A DNA stretch of 64,000 nt from contig NZ_JAMQPR010000001.1 of assembly GCF_026151345.1 (NCBI RefSeq), positions 3,172,676 through 3,236,675 of the forward strand. Reading direction: 5' to 3'. Of the stretch, positions 46,952-58,366 are shown in pieces. Position numbers and translations under genes: made by a program. Every line of letters starts with the position of its first letter. The first letter of the stretch is position 1. This DNA is from Leptospira paudalimensis (GTDB lineage Bacteria > Spirochaetota > Leptospiria > Leptospirales > Leptospiraceae). The notes below the pieces were generated by a model that saw only the letters and a list, made by a program, of their open reading frames with translations, was not told the origin of the DNA and ran no database searches.

Positions 46952-48497
46952 AGTAAATTACCTCTTTTCCAAATACTCCCCTTGTGAGGATGAGAAATGC
47001 CATAAACGATAATACAAACGCTTGGATGAGTGGGTGTGTTAAAAAAATCCAATACCTTTCTTTTTTGAAATATGTGATACCATCTAAGATGAGGAGTGGA
47101 ATGAAAATTTTGAAGTATTCTTCCCAAAGCCCAAACATGTTTTTCACATTATTATTTGGAGAAAGGTCCCAAGTCCATACACTTACGAATTTTTGAAGGT
47201 ACACAAACATCATATTGGCATCATACGATCGAAATGCGACTGCACTAAATGCAACAAGTGAGAATACCAACACACGGCTAAACGTACCCGTGAGGATTTG
47301 TGAAAGTTTAGAGGAAAAAGATATTGAAGATTCGTTTGTTTGATCTCCTAAATCTTCTTTCTTTTTGGAAAAGGCAACAAGGTAAATCATGGTATAAACA
47401 CCTTGTAAACAACCCCAAGTGATGAATGTCCAATTGGCTCCATGCCAAAGCCCAGACAAAAAGAAGATGATACATAAATTTCGGTATTGGGCAAACTTTC
47501 CGTACTTGCTACCACCGAGTGAAATATAAATATAATCACGAAACCACCGATTCAGTGTTACATGCCAACGATTCCAAAACTCTGTAGGTGTTTTAGAAAA
47601 TTCAGGAGTTTCGAAATTCACAGTGAGGGTCACACCGAGTAATCTTGAGATTCCGAGGGCAATAAAGGAATATCCAGCGAAGTCACAATAAATTTGGGTT
47701 AAAAACAAAAATCCACCAGCAAACACTTGTGAGCCGTCCATTGCTTGGATGATTTCTGGATTTTGGGTATAAAACGATTTACCTGCAAAAAATACCTGAT
47801 CCACATATGTAGCCAAATTATCTGCTACATACACTTTCATAAAGTAACCAAGTAAAATATCGTACAAACCTTTTTGGACACCATCCATAGTAGGAAACTT
47901 AGGTGCTTTGAGTTGGGGCAGTAAGTCTTGTGCCCTTTCAATGGGACCTGCCACGAGTTGTGGGAAAAAATTCACAAAGAGTGCAAAATCAAAAAAATCA
48001 CGTTCAGCTTTGATTTGTTGTCTATACACATCAATCGTATACGACATCGTTTGGAAGGTGTAAAAACTAATCCCCACGGGAAGCACAATGTTTTTGAGTA
48101 AGTATGTACTTGAGTCTGTGGCAACACTCCCACCAAGCCAAATGGCAATTTGGTTCCATGAATCAACAAGATTCACCGCAAAAAAATCATAGTACTTCAT
48201 GGTAAAAAGAAGGCCCAGATTGGCAAAAATCGAAACTGCTAAGTAAATCCTCCGAACCATTTGGTTTTGGGAGGATTCAATGGACCTTGCTGCTACATAA
48301 TCAATGATGGTGCTGAGTAAAATGAGGGTGAGAAAAAACCATTCCCACCATCCGTAAAAAAAATATGAGGCAAAGAGTAACCAAAGGTTTTGTGCGCGGT
48401 ATGCCCACTTCTGTTTTTTGGCAAACCAACCAAAACATAAAAAGACCGAATACACGATGAGAAAGAATAATAAAAAGACAAAAGTGTTAAAAAGCAT
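46941..48497 (-). CDS. MBOAT-family O-acyltransferase (AlgI-like)
   Basis: The 518-aa polytopic protein has about ten membrane helices. The MBOAT catalytic histidine sits in [18 protein letters not shown], and the upstream block [22 protein letters not shown] is the family hallmark. AlgI-type enzymes carry acyl groups across the inner membrane for modification of cell-surface polysaccharide or teichoic-acid-like polymers. The acceptor here is unknown. It pairs with the DUF1574 gene downstream (11-bp overlap) and is divergent from recQ. Confidence 0.92.
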   Translation of the reverse strand: MLFNTFVFLLFFLIVYSVFLCFGWFAKKQKWAYRAQNLWLLFASYFFYGWWEWFFLTLILLSTIIDYVAARSIESSQNQMVRRIYLAVSIFANLGLLFTMKYYDFFAVNLVDSWNQIAIWLGGSVATDSSTYLLKNIVLPVGISFYTFQTMSYTIDVYRQQIKAERDFFDFALFVNFFPQLVAGPIERAQDLLPQLKAPKFPTMDGVQKGLYDILLGYFMKVYVADNLATYVDQVFFAGKSFYTQNPEIIQAMDGSQVFAGGFLFLTQIYCDFAGYSFIALGISRLLGVTLTVNFETPEFSKTPTEFWNRWHVTLNRWFRDYIYISLGGSKYGKFAQYRNLCIIFFLSGLWHGANWTFITWGCLQGVYTMIYLVAFSKKKEDLGDQTNESSISFSSKLSQILTGTFSRVLVFSLVAFSAVAFRSYDANMMFVYLQKFVSVWTWDLSPNNNVKNMFGLWEEYFKIFIPLLILDGITYFKKERYWIFLTHPLIQAFVLSFMAFLILTRGVFGKEVIYFAF

Positions 48498-48610
48498 CGG
48501 TCTTCGTTACAATTTCTAGGTTAGCTGTTTCTGTAAAATTCAAAAATGAGGCAAAAAGGGAGAATCTTATCGTTGACCCGTTCCTATTTCCCAAAAATCT
48601 AAGAGTTACT

Positions 48611-50464
48611 TTGGATCTATTTTCGGAACTCAAAACCAAATTCGGTTTTTCAGAATTTCGCCCAGGCCAAAGGGAAGCCATTCAATCGGTTTTAGACGGT
48701 CAGGACACACTTGCCATTTTACCAACTGGTGCTGGAAAGTCTCTCATTTACCAATTACCTGCCGCGATCCAAAAAGATAAACTAACGCTTGTTATATCCC
48801 CGCTCATCGCACTGATGAAAGACCAAATGGAAAGTTTACTTGCAAAAGGAATTCCAGCAGCCTTCTGTAATTCCACCCAAGACGAAGTGGAACAAATGAC
48901 CATTCTTGCAAAAGCAGTCAGAGGGGAACTTCGTGTTTTACTCGTATCCCCCGAACGAGCACTCTCTAATGGATTTTTACGAATTTTTCGTGAGATGAAA
49001 TTATTTTCTTTGGTAGTGGATGAAGCACATTGTGTTTCCCAATGGGGACATGACTTTCGACCCGAATACCGCCAAATTCATGTTTTACGAGAAAGGCATC
49101 CCAATCCTAATTTTCCCATTTTAGCCCTTACGGCGACTGCAACAGAAAAAGTACAAACAGATGTCCAATCATCTCTTGGGATGCGTTCACCTAACGTTGT
49201 TTTATCTACCTTTTTTCGCCCCAATCTAAAATTCAGTGTGGAATACCCAAACCAAGAACGAGACAAAGCTGACCGACTGATGGAACTTCTAGAACCTTGG
49301 AAAGATGGAAGGAAATTCCCTGGTCGTGCCATTGTGTACTGTGCAACTCGTAAAAAAACAGACGAAGTGTATGATTTGTTAAAAGACTTCGGATTCTCAG
49401 TTGGAAAGTACCATGCAGGTAGAACCGATGGGATCCGTGAACGAACACAAAATGCCTATTCTTCTGGTAAAGTTCCCATCTTAGTTGCTACAAATGCATT
49501 TGGGATGGGTATGGACCAACCTGACGTACGTTTGGTGATTCACTACCAAGTTCCTGCCTCACTCGAAGCCTATTACCAAGAAGCAGGTCGTGCTGGCCGC
49601 GACAACTTACCATCGGAATGTGTATTGTTTTACAAAGCAGGTGATGTAGCCACCCAAGTCTTTATGTTGTCTAAGGAGACAAACTTCAAAGGCGGAGACA
49701 CTTTACTCAAATATATCAAAGAATATGCAAACAATGAAATTTGTAGGCAAGTCCAACTTTGTTCTTATTTTGGAGAAACAATTTCTCCTTGTGGAAAATG
49801 TGACATCTGTACGGAAACAGGTGTTAGCATCAATCGGAGTAAATTTTTAGAATCTGAAAAAGTCAAAATTCAGAAAAAAAATGAAAAAAGAGAACACCCA
49901 CTCTCAGAATGGGAAGAAGAAACCATTCTAAATTTTTTGAAAGAACACCCAGCAGTTTTTGGAAAAAACATCATTGCGAAAACTTTAGTGGGGAAACGAA
50001 CAAAAGATGTATTACGTTACAGAATGGAACGAAATCCTTTCCATGGAAAATTGGAAGGAATTCCAGAAGAAGCAGTTGTTGCAAAACTAGAATCCTGGGT
50101 GGAAGAAAAAAAGGTTTTGGTTGCTGGTGCCAAATACCCAAAATTATACCTGTCAAATTTTTCCAAAACGAAAGTCAAACAAGCATCATCTAACTCTGAT
50201 GAGACGAATGGGAAACAAACAAAACTAAAAAAGGTTCCGACATTACATTCTCAAATCTTAAGAGAACTGATGAATTACCGTGATCGTAAAGCAAGGCAAC
50301 TCAAATGGAAAAAGTTTATGGTCTTTCAAAATCCTGTACTCAAACGGATTGCGGAACGAAAACCAAAAAACCTTTCAGAACTGGAAGCCACAAAAGGTGT
50401 TGGGCCTGCCAAGGTAGAACGATTTGGAAATGACATCATCGAAATTTTATCCAAGTGGGACTAA
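48611..50464 (+). CDS. recQ: ATP-dependent DNA helicase RecQ
   Basis: The 617-aa enzyme starts at a TTG (48611). Motif 0 [14 protein letters not shown], Walker [13 protein letters not shown] and motif [19 protein letters not shown] are present. Motif VI is [13 protein letters not shown]. The RQC zinc-binding cysteines occur in [13 protein letters not shown] and CGKCDICTE, and a C-terminal HRDC-like domain ([24 protein letters not shown]) ends the protein. RecQ unwinds DNA at recombination and repair intermediates. Confidence 0.96.
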   Translation: MDLFSELKTKFGFSEFRPGQREAIQSVLDGQDTLAILPTGAGKSLIYQLPAAIQKDKLTLVISPLIALMKDQMESLLAKGIPAAFCNSTQDEVEQMTILAKAVRGELRVLLVSPERALSNGFLRIFREMKLFSLVVDEAHCVSQWGHDFRPEYRQIHVLRERHPNPNFPILALTATATEKVQTDVQSSLGMRSPNVVLSTFFRPNLKFSVEYPNQERDKADRLMELLEPWKDGRKFPGRAIVYCATRKKTDEVYDLLKDFGFSVGKYHAGRTDGIRERTQNAYSSGKVPILVATNAFGMGMDQPDVRLVIHYQVPASLEAYYQEAGRAGRDNLPSECVLFYKAGDVATQVFMLSKETNFKGGDTLLKYIKEYANNEICRQVQLCSYFGETISPCGKCDICTETGVSINRSKFLESEKVKIQKKNEKREHPLSEWEEETILNFLKEHPAVFGKNIIAKTLVGKRTKDVLRYRMERNPFHGKLEGIPEEAVVAKLESWVEEKKVLVAGAKYPKLYLSNFSKTKVKQASSNSDETNGKQTKLKKVPTLHSQILRELMNYRDRKARQLKWKKFMVFQNPVLKRIAERKPKNLSELEATKGVGPAKVERFGNDIIEILSKWD

Positions 50465-50587
50465 TCCAATCCATTTCTCATTTACAAATCAACAATTGTC
50501 GAGTTGAGATATTCTTCCATGAAAGGGACTGTAAATTCCCTTGAAACTTTCCTTCCCTCTTAGAATCTGCTGAATCAAAGGGTCATT

Positions 50588-51832
50588 ATGGAAAAAATCG
50601 CAGGAAAAGTCGTCACCCACGAAAGAGAATTTTTGGGTACGATCGAATTTGATGTCACAACTGGACTCATCACGAATGTTAAAGAAGGTTTGGATCCGAA
50701 CGCTCGCCAGTTTTCTGATGAATGTGTGATATTTCCTGGATTTGGTGACATTCACATTCACGCAAGAGAAGATGTGAGTGGAAAACATACTTACAAAGAA
50801 GATTTTTTATCGGCAAGTGCTGCCGCCATTAACGGTGGAGTGATCCATGTGGCTGATATGCCAAACAATCCAGTTCCACCCATTGATGATGAAACTTATA
50901 CCGCCAAACAAGCGCTCACCAAAAAAGCTCCAATCCACATTACATTGTATGCTGGCATAGGTCCTCATACAAAACCACTCACAAACAAAGTTCCTTATAA
51001 GGTGTTTATGGGTCCTTCCATAGGAGAACTTTTTTTCCATGACAATCCATCCCTTGAAGAAGTGATCAAACATTACCATGGACAGGATGTGAGTTTCCAT
51101 TGTGAAGACCCAGAAATCCTCATCGCTAACCAAGACAAACCCACTCATGAAACAAGAAGGCCAAAAGAAGCAGAAACAATCGCAACTGATTTTGCTTTGT
51201 ATTTGATCGAGAAATACAACCTAAAAGGAAAACTTTGCCATTATTCGACAAAAGACGGTCTTTCTAAGATCGTTGCAGCAAAAAAACGAGGAGTGAATGT
51301 TACCTGTGAAGTGACTCCAACTCATTTGATGTTCGATACGGAGATGTTAACAGAAACAAATCACAAATGGTTCCAAATGAACCCTCCACTCCGAGGCCGC
51401 GAAGATAGAGAAGCGATGGTGAAAGGGATTCTTGATGGGCATATTGATTATTTAGCGACCGATCATGCACCTCACTCCATTGAAGAAAAACAAAAAGGAA
51501 CAAGCGGAATTTCACAATTGGATACATATGGACTTTTTGTCACATATATGATATCGAAATTAAACATTCCGATGACTTTAATAGCAAAAATCTGCTCCAA
51601 AAATCCTGGGGAGTTTGTGGCACCTTATTTACCAAAACATTTTGGAAAGGGTGTTGGTATTATTAACGAAGGTTATGCGGCGAATTTTTCTATCTTAAAT
51701 TTAAAAAAACCAGTTGAATTTAAAAAATCTATGATTAAAAGTAAGTCCGGATGGTCACCATTTGAAGGATTCCAATTTCCTGGATCCATCGAAGCGGTAT
51801 ATTATTTAGGCAAAGAAATACATGCGAAATGA
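50588..51832 (+). CDS. pyrC: dihydroorotase
   Basis: The 414-aa amidohydrolase has the metal-binding HIHAREDVSGKHTYKED, VIHVADMPNNPVPP, a candidate bridging lysine in PYKVFMGPS, a histidine in DVSFHCEDPE, KLCHYSTKDGL, and the catalytic aspartate in DYLATDHAPHS. This supports the dihydroorotase of pyrimidine synthesis, although hydantoinase-type amidohydrolases share much of the pattern. Its 3' end overlaps the GGDEF-EAL gene by 11 bp. Confidence 0.85.
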   Translation: MEKIAGKVVTHEREFLGTIEFDVTTGLITNVKEGLDPNARQFSDECVIFPGFGDIHIHAREDVSGKHTYKEDFLSASAAAINGGVIHVADMPNNPVPPIDDETYTAKQALTKKAPIHITLYAGIGPHTKPLTNKVPYKVFMGPSIGELFFHDNPSLEEVIKHYHGQDVSFHCEDPEILIANQDKPTHETRRPKEAETIATDFALYLIEKYNLKGKLCHYSTKDGLSKIVAAKKRGVNVTCEVTPTHLMFDTEMLTETNHKWFQMNPPLRGREDREAMVKGILDGHIDYLATDHAPHSIEEKQKGTSGISQLDTYGLFVTYMISKLNIPMTLIAKICSKNPGEFVAPYLPKHFGKGVGIINEGYAANFSILNLKKPVEFKKSMIKSKSGWSPFEGFQFPGSIEAVYYLGKEIHAK

Positions 51833-53906
51833 GCCTTTAGGCAGTAAAATTCTCTCTGGTCTCACTGTTAAATCTCTACTGACCGAATATCCCAATAGTT
51901 TCCAAGTATTGGATTGGGAAGGTAATTTTGTCTCTGTTACAGATCGTTTTGCCAGATTTTTAGAATTTGAACCTAAAGAAATTGTTGGAAAATCAATCCT
52001 TCATTTCACACAAGAAGACGACAAAGAAAATACTGAGAATACTTTCGTAAGTTTGGGCAAAAATCCGAATATTGTAAATTTCGAAAATCGCCTTGTGACC
52101 AAATCCAAGGAAGAAGTTTGGATCATTTGGTTACTCATTCCTTTGCGTGAGTCCAAAATCATTTTGGGTTTTGATCGAGATGTAACGATCCAAAAAGATA
52201 TTTCCTTTGAATTTTTACTCCAACAACAAAAGTATAAGTCAATCTTTGACAACTTACCTATGGGCATAGCCATCACAGATGAAAAAGGTAAAATTGTTGA
52301 AACTAATAAAACAGCACGAACCTATTTTGACATCCAAGATGGGGAACTTCTCAATCGTACTCTCAACATTCGAAAGTACACTCTCATCCAACCAAACGGC
52401 ACAAAAATTTACCCAAGAAAATCAAGTTTGATGCGAGCATTACGACACAAAGAAGTGATTCGTAATTTGGAAATCGGGATGATCAAAGAAGATAAAATCA
52501 CTTGGTTTGATATTTTAGCAACACCAATCCCCATTGAAAACTTTGGACTTGCAGTTGCCTTTCTTGACATCACCCAAAGAAGGCATGCCGAAGAAAAAAT
52601 TGCCTATATGGCATTTTTTGACCAACTCACAAATCTTCCCAATCGTAACTCTCTTATTGATAAACTATTTCCAATTTTCGAAGAAGCAAGACGGCATGGT
52701 AATTTGGTTGGGATCCTTGCAATTGATCTGGACAATTTTAAAATCATCAATGATTCTCGAGGACACGACTTTGGGGACAAAATCATCAAACTTGTCGCTT
52801 ATCGGATTCGTGAAAGTATACGTGTGTATGATCTCATCAGTAGACAAGGTGGAGATGAATTTAATGTTGTATTACCTGATTTATCAAATGAACGTGATGC
52901 GGCCGTTATTTCGGAAGCCATTTTAGATGCAATGACCCATCCCTTTGTGATCGATGGGGAAAGGATTTTTGTAAATATTTCGATTGGGATCGCCTTATAC
53001 CCAACAGACGGAAAAGATTCAAATACACTTCTTAAAAATGCAGACAGTGCATTAAACTTGGCAAAATCGCAAGGGAAAAACTGTTATGTGTTTTTTACTG
53101 AAGAACTGCAAACAGTTGTGGCTGAACGTTTGGAAATCGAAAACCGAATGAGGATTGCCATCATCGAAAATCAATTTACTTTGATGTACCAACCCAAAAT
53201 TGATTTGTACACAAAAAAAACTGTGGGTGTAGAAGCACTCATTCGTTGGCGCCATCCAGAACGAGGACTCATCTCACCGAATGTATTCATTCCCATTTCT
53301 GAAGAAACAGGGATGATCCTTGCGATTGGTGAATGGGTGATTAAGTCTGCCATCAAAACCATGCGTGTTTGGAAAGATGCAGGGATTAAAGATATTTCTA
53401 TGGCTGTGAATATTTCCACCAAACAATTCAAACACGAAAGACTGATTTCCACAATCGCCGAAAATCTCAAATTATTCAAAGTAGACCCACATGATTTAGA
53501 AGTCGAACTCACAGAAAGTTCGGTAATGGAGAATGCGGATGCTGCCGTTCGTACGATGCAGGAAATCCGAAAACTTGGGGCAAAAATTGCAATTGATGAT
53601 TTTGGAACAGGTTATAGTAGTTTGGGTTACTTAAAAAAACTTCCCATTTCCTCTTTAAAAATCGATCGTTCCTTTGTATCCGAAATCACAACAGACAAAG
53701 ACTCCAAAACCATCATCCATGCTGTTTCCAATTTAGCACATAACCTTGGTTTGAGCGTCGTAGCAGAAGGTGCTGAAACGGAAGAACAGGTGCAAATACT
53801 CGCCGAAAGTGGAGTGGACCAAATCCAAGGATTTTATTTTGCAAGGCCAATGACTTCGGAAGATTGCCTGCATTTTCTGAAAACAGAACTTGGAATTTCG
53901 GATTGA
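51822..53906 (+). CDS. PAS-PAS-GGDEF-EAL c-di-GMP turnover protein
   Basis: The 694-aa cytoplasmic protein has two PAS-like regions (about 15-130 and 140-250), then GGDEF at 343-347 and EAL at 471-473. The GGDEF motif is intact, a metal aspartate lies in LAIDLDNFKIIND, and an RVYD inhibitory site sits five residues before GGDEF. The EAL domain keeps VEALIRWRHPERG, DDFGTGYSSLGYL and LKIDRSFV. Both synthesis and breakdown of c-di-GMP are therefore chemically possible. Direction probably depends on the PAS signals. Confidence 0.95.
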   Translation: MRNEPLGSKILSGLTVKSLLTEYPNSFQVLDWEGNFVSVTDRFARFLEFEPKEIVGKSILHFTQEDDKENTENTFVSLGKNPNIVNFENRLVTKSKEEVWIIWLLIPLRESKIILGFDRDVTIQKDISFEFLLQQQKYKSIFDNLPMGIAITDEKGKIVETNKTARTYFDIQDGELLNRTLNIRKYTLIQPNGTKIYPRKSSLMRALRHKEVIRNLEIGMIKEDKITWFDILATPIPIENFGLAVAFLDITQRRHAEEKIAYMAFFDQLTNLPNRNSLIDKLFPIFEEARRHGNLVGILAIDLDNFKIINDSRGHDFGDKIIKLVAYRIRESIRVYDLISRQGGDEFNVVLPDLSNERDAAVISEAILDAMTHPFVIDGERIFVNISIGIALYPTDGKDSNTLLKNADSALNLAKSQGKNCYVFFTEELQTVVAERLEIENRMRIAIIENQFTLMYQPKIDLYTKKTVGVEALIRWRHPERGLISPNVFIPISEETGMILAIGEWVIKSAIKTMRVWKDAGIKDISMAVNISTKQFKHERLISTIAENLKLFKVDPHDLEVELTESSVMENADAAVRTMQEIRKLGAKIAIDDFGTGYSSLGYLKKLPISSLKIDRSFVSEITTDKDSKTIIHAVSNLAHNLGLSVVAEGAETEEQVQILAESGVDQIQGFYFARPMTSEDCLHFLKTELGISD

Positions 53907-53948
53907 CCCGTTCGCTTTCCCACTGTTTTTAACAAATAAGGATTTCTC

Positions 53949-56348
53949 TTGAAACTTTCAGTTGATTGGTTAAACGAATTTACCCCGCTCTCCCAGATTC
54001 CTTTCGATTCGGTTCTGGAAAAAATTAATACGTCGATTTGTGAAATTGATGATGTGGAAGATTTCAAATCCCACCTAACATCTGTGATCACTGTCAAAAT
54101 CAAATCACTTGAAAAACACCCCAATGCAGAGAAATTACAAACGACCATCGCTACGGATGGATCAAAAGACTACCAAATTGTCACTGCTGCCACAAATGTA
54201 AACGTGGGTGATATTGTTCCATTAGCTCTCCCTGGCACCAAATTGGATGGCAAAGAAATTTTGGATTCGGAACTACGTGGAGTTCGTTCCCAAGGAATGT
54301 ATTGTTCCGAAAAAGAATTGGGAATGGCATTAGAATCTTCAGGTGTTCTTATTTTTCCAAAGGACACAACTCTGGGTATCTCGGTTCGTAAATATTTTTT
54401 ATGGGAAGATACAATTCTAACAATCGATAATAAATCCATTACACATAGACCTGATTTATGGAGTCATTTTGGTTTTGCAAGAGAACTCGCAAGCCAACTC
54501 CAAATCCCTCTGAATTCCTTTCCATTACAAGCAGATACAAAATGGGAATCAGGGAACGAAGGACTAACAGTAGAAACATCCGTACATGCACATGCATATT
54601 ACGTGACTTCTATCCAAAATGTAAACATCACAACATCCATTCCCAAAATCAAATCACGACTTGAAAAATGTGGGATTCGTTCCATTAATAATGTAGTAGA
54701 TGTTTCCAACTATCTTTTGTTAGAACTTGGACAACCTACTCATTTTTTTGATCGATCCAAGCTACAATCAACTTCCTTTACAGTATCCAAATCAAAAGAT
54801 GGAGATAGTTTAGCTCTCCTAGATGATACTTCTCCAACATTACCAAGTAATATCCTTCTCATTCAAAATGGTTCTACACCAGTAGCTTTAGCGGGAGTGA
54901 TGGGCGGAAAAGATTCAGCAGTCACAGATGGTACAAAAAACATAGTGATGGAATCTGCTATCTTCAAAAGGGAGGATGTTCGTTTTACCATACGAAAAAC
55001 CAATATCCGCACTGAATCAGCAGTACGTTATGAAAAAGGTTTGGATTCTTATACTTGTTTACCGGTCATCAAAAGAGCGGTTCAATTATTAAAAGAAAAC
55101 GGCAATCCGAATGTAAAAGTTTTCACGCCACAGGGTTTTAATCATACCGAATCCAAAACGGTTACTATTGAAACAAATTTACAATTTCTCCGCCATAAAT
55201 TAGGAAAAAAGATCACTTTACCCGAAGCCACCGACATCTTACAACGATTAGGTTTTGGAGTCACAACAAAAGAAGAATCACTTTCCGTTGTTGTACCTAA
55301 ATACAGACAAAACTACGATGTAACAATTCCAGAAGACCTTGTTGAGGAAATTGGAAGGACAATTGGTTATGCTTCCATCCGAACAGAAGCTCTATACATG
55401 GCAGTGGAAACTCCGATTCGTAATCCACTCCGCGAGTTAGAACGTAGAGTCAAAAATTTCTTAGCTTTGGAAATTGGTTTTAATGAAGTGTACAATTATT
55501 CTTTTGCTTCTCCAACAGATGCAAAACTAGAATCAAATTTAGAATCCACTTCACTCAAAATTGCAAATGAAATGCCAGAGGAACATTCGATTCTCCGAAA
55601 CAGTTTGTACCCAGGTCTCATCAAACAAGCAAAGTTAAACCAAGATCGATTTGAATCAGTCAACCTGTTTGAATTGGGGAGAACTTACCACAAACAAGGC
55701 AATGGTCCTGAGTTAGCAGATGAGAAACGTTGGATCTCCATTCTTTCCTTATCCAAACACAAACCAACTGACCTTGTTTCCATTGAACAAGAATTCTTAA
55801 AAATTAGAGAAACAATTACCGAACTCTTTTTATTCTTAAATTTACCAAATTTAGTTTGGAAAAAAGAAACACGAAGCCATTTCCACCCTAATGCAAGTTT
55901 AGTAGTACATTACGATGGAAAAGAAGTTGTCGAACTTGGAATCCTTCATACTCGATTTGCTGATGTGTACGATATAAAACGTAGGGTCATTTTGTCCAAA
56001 ATCAACATGGAAGTGTTAGCTGAAATTTGGGAAACACATGGAAGGAATTCTCATTTCAATCCACCATCCCATTTTCCACAAGGCCAATTGGATCTTTCAC
56101 TTCTCATGAATGAATCGGATCCAACAGAATCTTTTGCAAATTTGGTAAAAACATTACAAATTCCTGAATTAGAATCAGTATATGTCCAAACGATTTTCCA
56201 AGGTGATTCGGTGGGAGAAGGCAAAAAATCGGTAACATATCGTTTTCGGCTTATGTCCTATGATAAAACCTTTACCCAAGAACGTTTTAAGGAACTTTCA
56301 GACAGTTTGGTGTCCACGGCAAAAAACAACGGTTATACCTTACGATAA
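53949..56348 (+). CDS. pheT: phenylalanine--tRNA ligase beta subunit
   Basis: The 799-aa subunit starts at a TTG with AAGGA upstream. An EMAP/tRNA-binding domain spans about residues 40-150 (ITVKIKSLEKHPNAEKL), followed by the B3/B4 editing domain, B5 (residues about 400-475), the core catalytic-like domain and a C-terminal anticodon-binding fold (PPSHFPQGQLDLSLLM ... FRLMSYDKTFTQERF). The heterotetramer charges tRNA-Phe. No pheS lies next to it in this window, unlike the common pheS-pheT order. Confidence 0.96.
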   Translation: MKLSVDWLNEFTPLSQIPFDSVLEKINTSICEIDDVEDFKSHLTSVITVKIKSLEKHPNAEKLQTTIATDGSKDYQIVTAATNVNVGDIVPLALPGTKLDGKEILDSELRGVRSQGMYCSEKELGMALESSGVLIFPKDTTLGISVRKYFLWEDTILTIDNKSITHRPDLWSHFGFARELASQLQIPLNSFPLQADTKWESGNEGLTVETSVHAHAYYVTSIQNVNITTSIPKIKSRLEKCGIRSINNVVDVSNYLLLELGQPTHFFDRSKLQSTSFTVSKSKDGDSLALLDDTSPTLPSNILLIQNGSTPVALAGVMGGKDSAVTDGTKNIVMESAIFKREDVRFTIRKTNIRTESAVRYEKGLDSYTCLPVIKRAVQLLKENGNPNVKVFTPQGFNHTESKTVTIETNLQFLRHKLGKKITLPEATDILQRLGFGVTTKEESLSVVVPKYRQNYDVTIPEDLVEEIGRTIGYASIRTEALYMAVETPIRNPLRELERRVKNFLALEIGFNEVYNYSFASPTDAKLESNLESTSLKIANEMPEEHSILRNSLYPGLIKQAKLNQDRFESVNLFELGRTYHKQGNGPELADEKRWISILSLSKHKPTDLVSIEQEFLKIRETITELFLFLNLPNLVWKKETRSHFHPNASLVVHYDGKEVVELGILHTRFADVYDIKRRVILSKINMEVLAEIWETHGRNSHFNPPSHFPQGQLDLSLLMNESDPTESFANLVKTLQIPELESVYVQTIFQGDSVGEGKKSVTYRFRLMSYDKTFTQERFKELSDSLVSTAKNNGYTLR

Positions 56349-56395
56349 ATTTGCTTTGACAATTCCCAATTTTTATTGGGAAATCGTTCGAGTTT

Positions 56396-58357
56396 ATGCG
56401 ATTCATCTATTTGATTATTCTTTCGGGAACTTTGTTTTCCTGTTCCCGATGGGAGATCCAAAAGTCCATCAGTGATGAAAGTTTTACTCCCCAAAAGATT
56501 GATTATGCCATCCAATCGGGAAATGAAACCAACCAACAAAAACTCAGATGGACTCCTATTTTCAAAAACACCTTAAGTTTAGGTTTCCAATCAGAACATG
56601 TATATCTAAAAATAAAAGCTACAAATCTAACGTCTGTTAATAAACTGATTCTAGATTTAGGAAACCCACATTTGGACTTTATCCGAGTGTATGAAGAAGG
56701 AAATCCCGAGCCCATCAAAGAAGGTGGAGATTTTATAGCACATTCGCATTGGGATGCATTTTCTAAATCCATTGCTTTTGAACTCAGTTGGCCAGCTGGC
56801 GAAACCAAAACACTCATTTTAGAAACCAAATCATCATCAAACATCAGTTATCTCATTCGATTTTATTCCAAAGAAACGTTTTATCTAAAAGAAAATTTAG
56901 AAAATACAATTCTAGGTTTTTTTTACGGCACCATCTTTATCATGGTGATTTATAATTTATTCATTTATTTCATCTTAAAAGAAAAAGCTTACATCACCTA
57001 TTCCATTTCTATTTTTTGTAATTTATTGTTACAAATGTACCTGAATGGAATTTTAAATCAAATTTTCACTTTAGACCATCCAGAAATTCATAACAGAATT
57101 GGTAGTATCATTGTGACTTGTTCTGCGATCACTGGTTGGACATTTGCCCAACAAACATTGAATTTACGTGATTTTAATCCTTGGTCCAATCGCCTTATCC
57201 AAGTCTTAAAATTCAGTGTATTGTTTTATATTTTAATTCCTTATGCCTATTTACCAATTGAGATCGCAGTTCGGATTGGAAATTTTATCGCACAATTATT
57301 TGTAGTATCTGTGTTAGTTGTTGCATTAGTGAATTACAGCACAGGAAACAAACAAGCTAGATTGTTTTTGTTTGGTTGGAGTACCTTACTCTTTGGAATA
57401 TTGATGTACACTCTGATGCAAAATGGAGTCCTTCCTGCCAATGTCTTCACCATTTATGGAAATCAAATTGGTTCCACCTTAGAAGCTGGTATTTTATCTC
57501 TTGCTCTCGCGAATAAAATCAATGAGTTAAAAGAAGAAAAGGCAAATACACAAGCAGAAGCACTTGTCACTTTAGAAGAAAAGGTGAGAGAACGGACCAA
57601 AACCTTAGACGAATCATTGAGCCTCATCAAAAAGGATTTAAACGTCGCCAAAAAAATCCAAAAGACATTATTCTCTGATATCAAAACCAGTGATCCAAGA
57701 ATCCATTTTCATTCGTATTACCAATCTATGTCCGAAGTGGGAGGTGATTTTTATGACCTTACCCAAGTGAAAGCTGACTACTATCGAATCTTTGTTGCAG
57801 ATGCAACTGGGCACGGAATCCAAGCAGCACTCATCACAATGGCAATCAAAGCGGAATATGAATCACTCAAAATGATTTATGATCATCCCGATGATTTGAT
57901 TTTTCATATGAACCAAATTTTCATCAATAAATATAGCAATATCCAAACAATTTTTACATGTTCTGTCTGTGACATTGACTTAAAAAATAAACAGTTATTT
58001 TATGCATCTGCAGGACATCCAGACCAAATCCACCAAAGAATTTATGATATCAAACTTTTACCTCGAACTGGTAAGATCATTGGCCTTATGGACCATACCC
58101 AATACAGACTCATCGAACACCAAATTGAAGAAGGTGATCGGATCTTTTTATTCACGGACGGAATCTTCGAACAATTTAATGAAGAAAAAGAACTCTTCGG
58201 TGAAGATAGACTCTATGAAATTTTAAAAGAAAACTTAAAACTAAGCTTAGATCATACGATGGCAAAAGTGTTAAGCGAACTCTCTTTGTTCACTGATGGA
58301 CAAGCAAAACAAGACGACATTACATTTATCGGTTGCGAAATTCAAAGTCTAGGTTGA
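56396..58357 (+). CDS. 7TMR-DISM receptor with SpoIIE/PP2C phosphatase domain
   Basis: The 653-aa protein has an N-terminal signal ending GTLFSCSRWE (possible lipobox), a periplasmic beta domain (about 30-170) of the 7TMR-DISMED2 type, and about seven membrane helices between 175 and 385 (TILGFFYGTIFIMVIYNLFI onward). A coiled coil with LEEKVRERTKTLDESLSLIKKD follows. The SpoIIE/PP2C domain (about 430-650) has GGDFYDL, VADATGHGIQAAL, FLFTDGIFEQFNEE and KQDDITFIG. It probably couples an outside ligand to dephosphorylation of a partner-switching protein. It follows pheT by 47 bp. Confidence 0.9.
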   Translation: MRFIYLIILSGTLFSCSRWEIQKSISDESFTPQKIDYAIQSGNETNQQKLRWTPIFKNTLSLGFQSEHVYLKIKATNLTSVNKLILDLGNPHLDFIRVYEEGNPEPIKEGGDFIAHSHWDAFSKSIAFELSWPAGETKTLILETKSSSNISYLIRFYSKETFYLKENLENTILGFFYGTIFIMVIYNLFIYFILKEKAYITYSISIFCNLLLQMYLNGILNQIFTLDHPEIHNRIGSIIVTCSAITGWTFAQQTLNLRDFNPWSNRLIQVLKFSVLFYILIPYAYLPIEIAVRIGNFIAQLFVVSVLVVALVNYSTGNKQARLFLFGWSTLLFGILMYTLMQNGVLPANVFTIYGNQIGSTLEAGILSLALANKINELKEEKANTQAEALVTLEEKVRERTKTLDESLSLIKKDLNVAKKIQKTLFSDIKTSDPRIHFHSYYQSMSEVGGDFYDLTQVKADYYRIFVADATGHGIQAALITMAIKAEYESLKMIYDHPDDLIFHMNQIFINKYSNIQTIFTCSVCDIDLKNKQLFYASAGHPDQIHQRIYDIKLLPRTGKIIGLMDHTQYRLIEHQIEEGDRIFLFTDGIFEQFNEEKELFGEDRLYEILKENLKLSLDHTMAKVLSELSLFTDGQAKQDDITFIGCEIQSLG

Positions 58358-58366
58358 CTTTGATCC

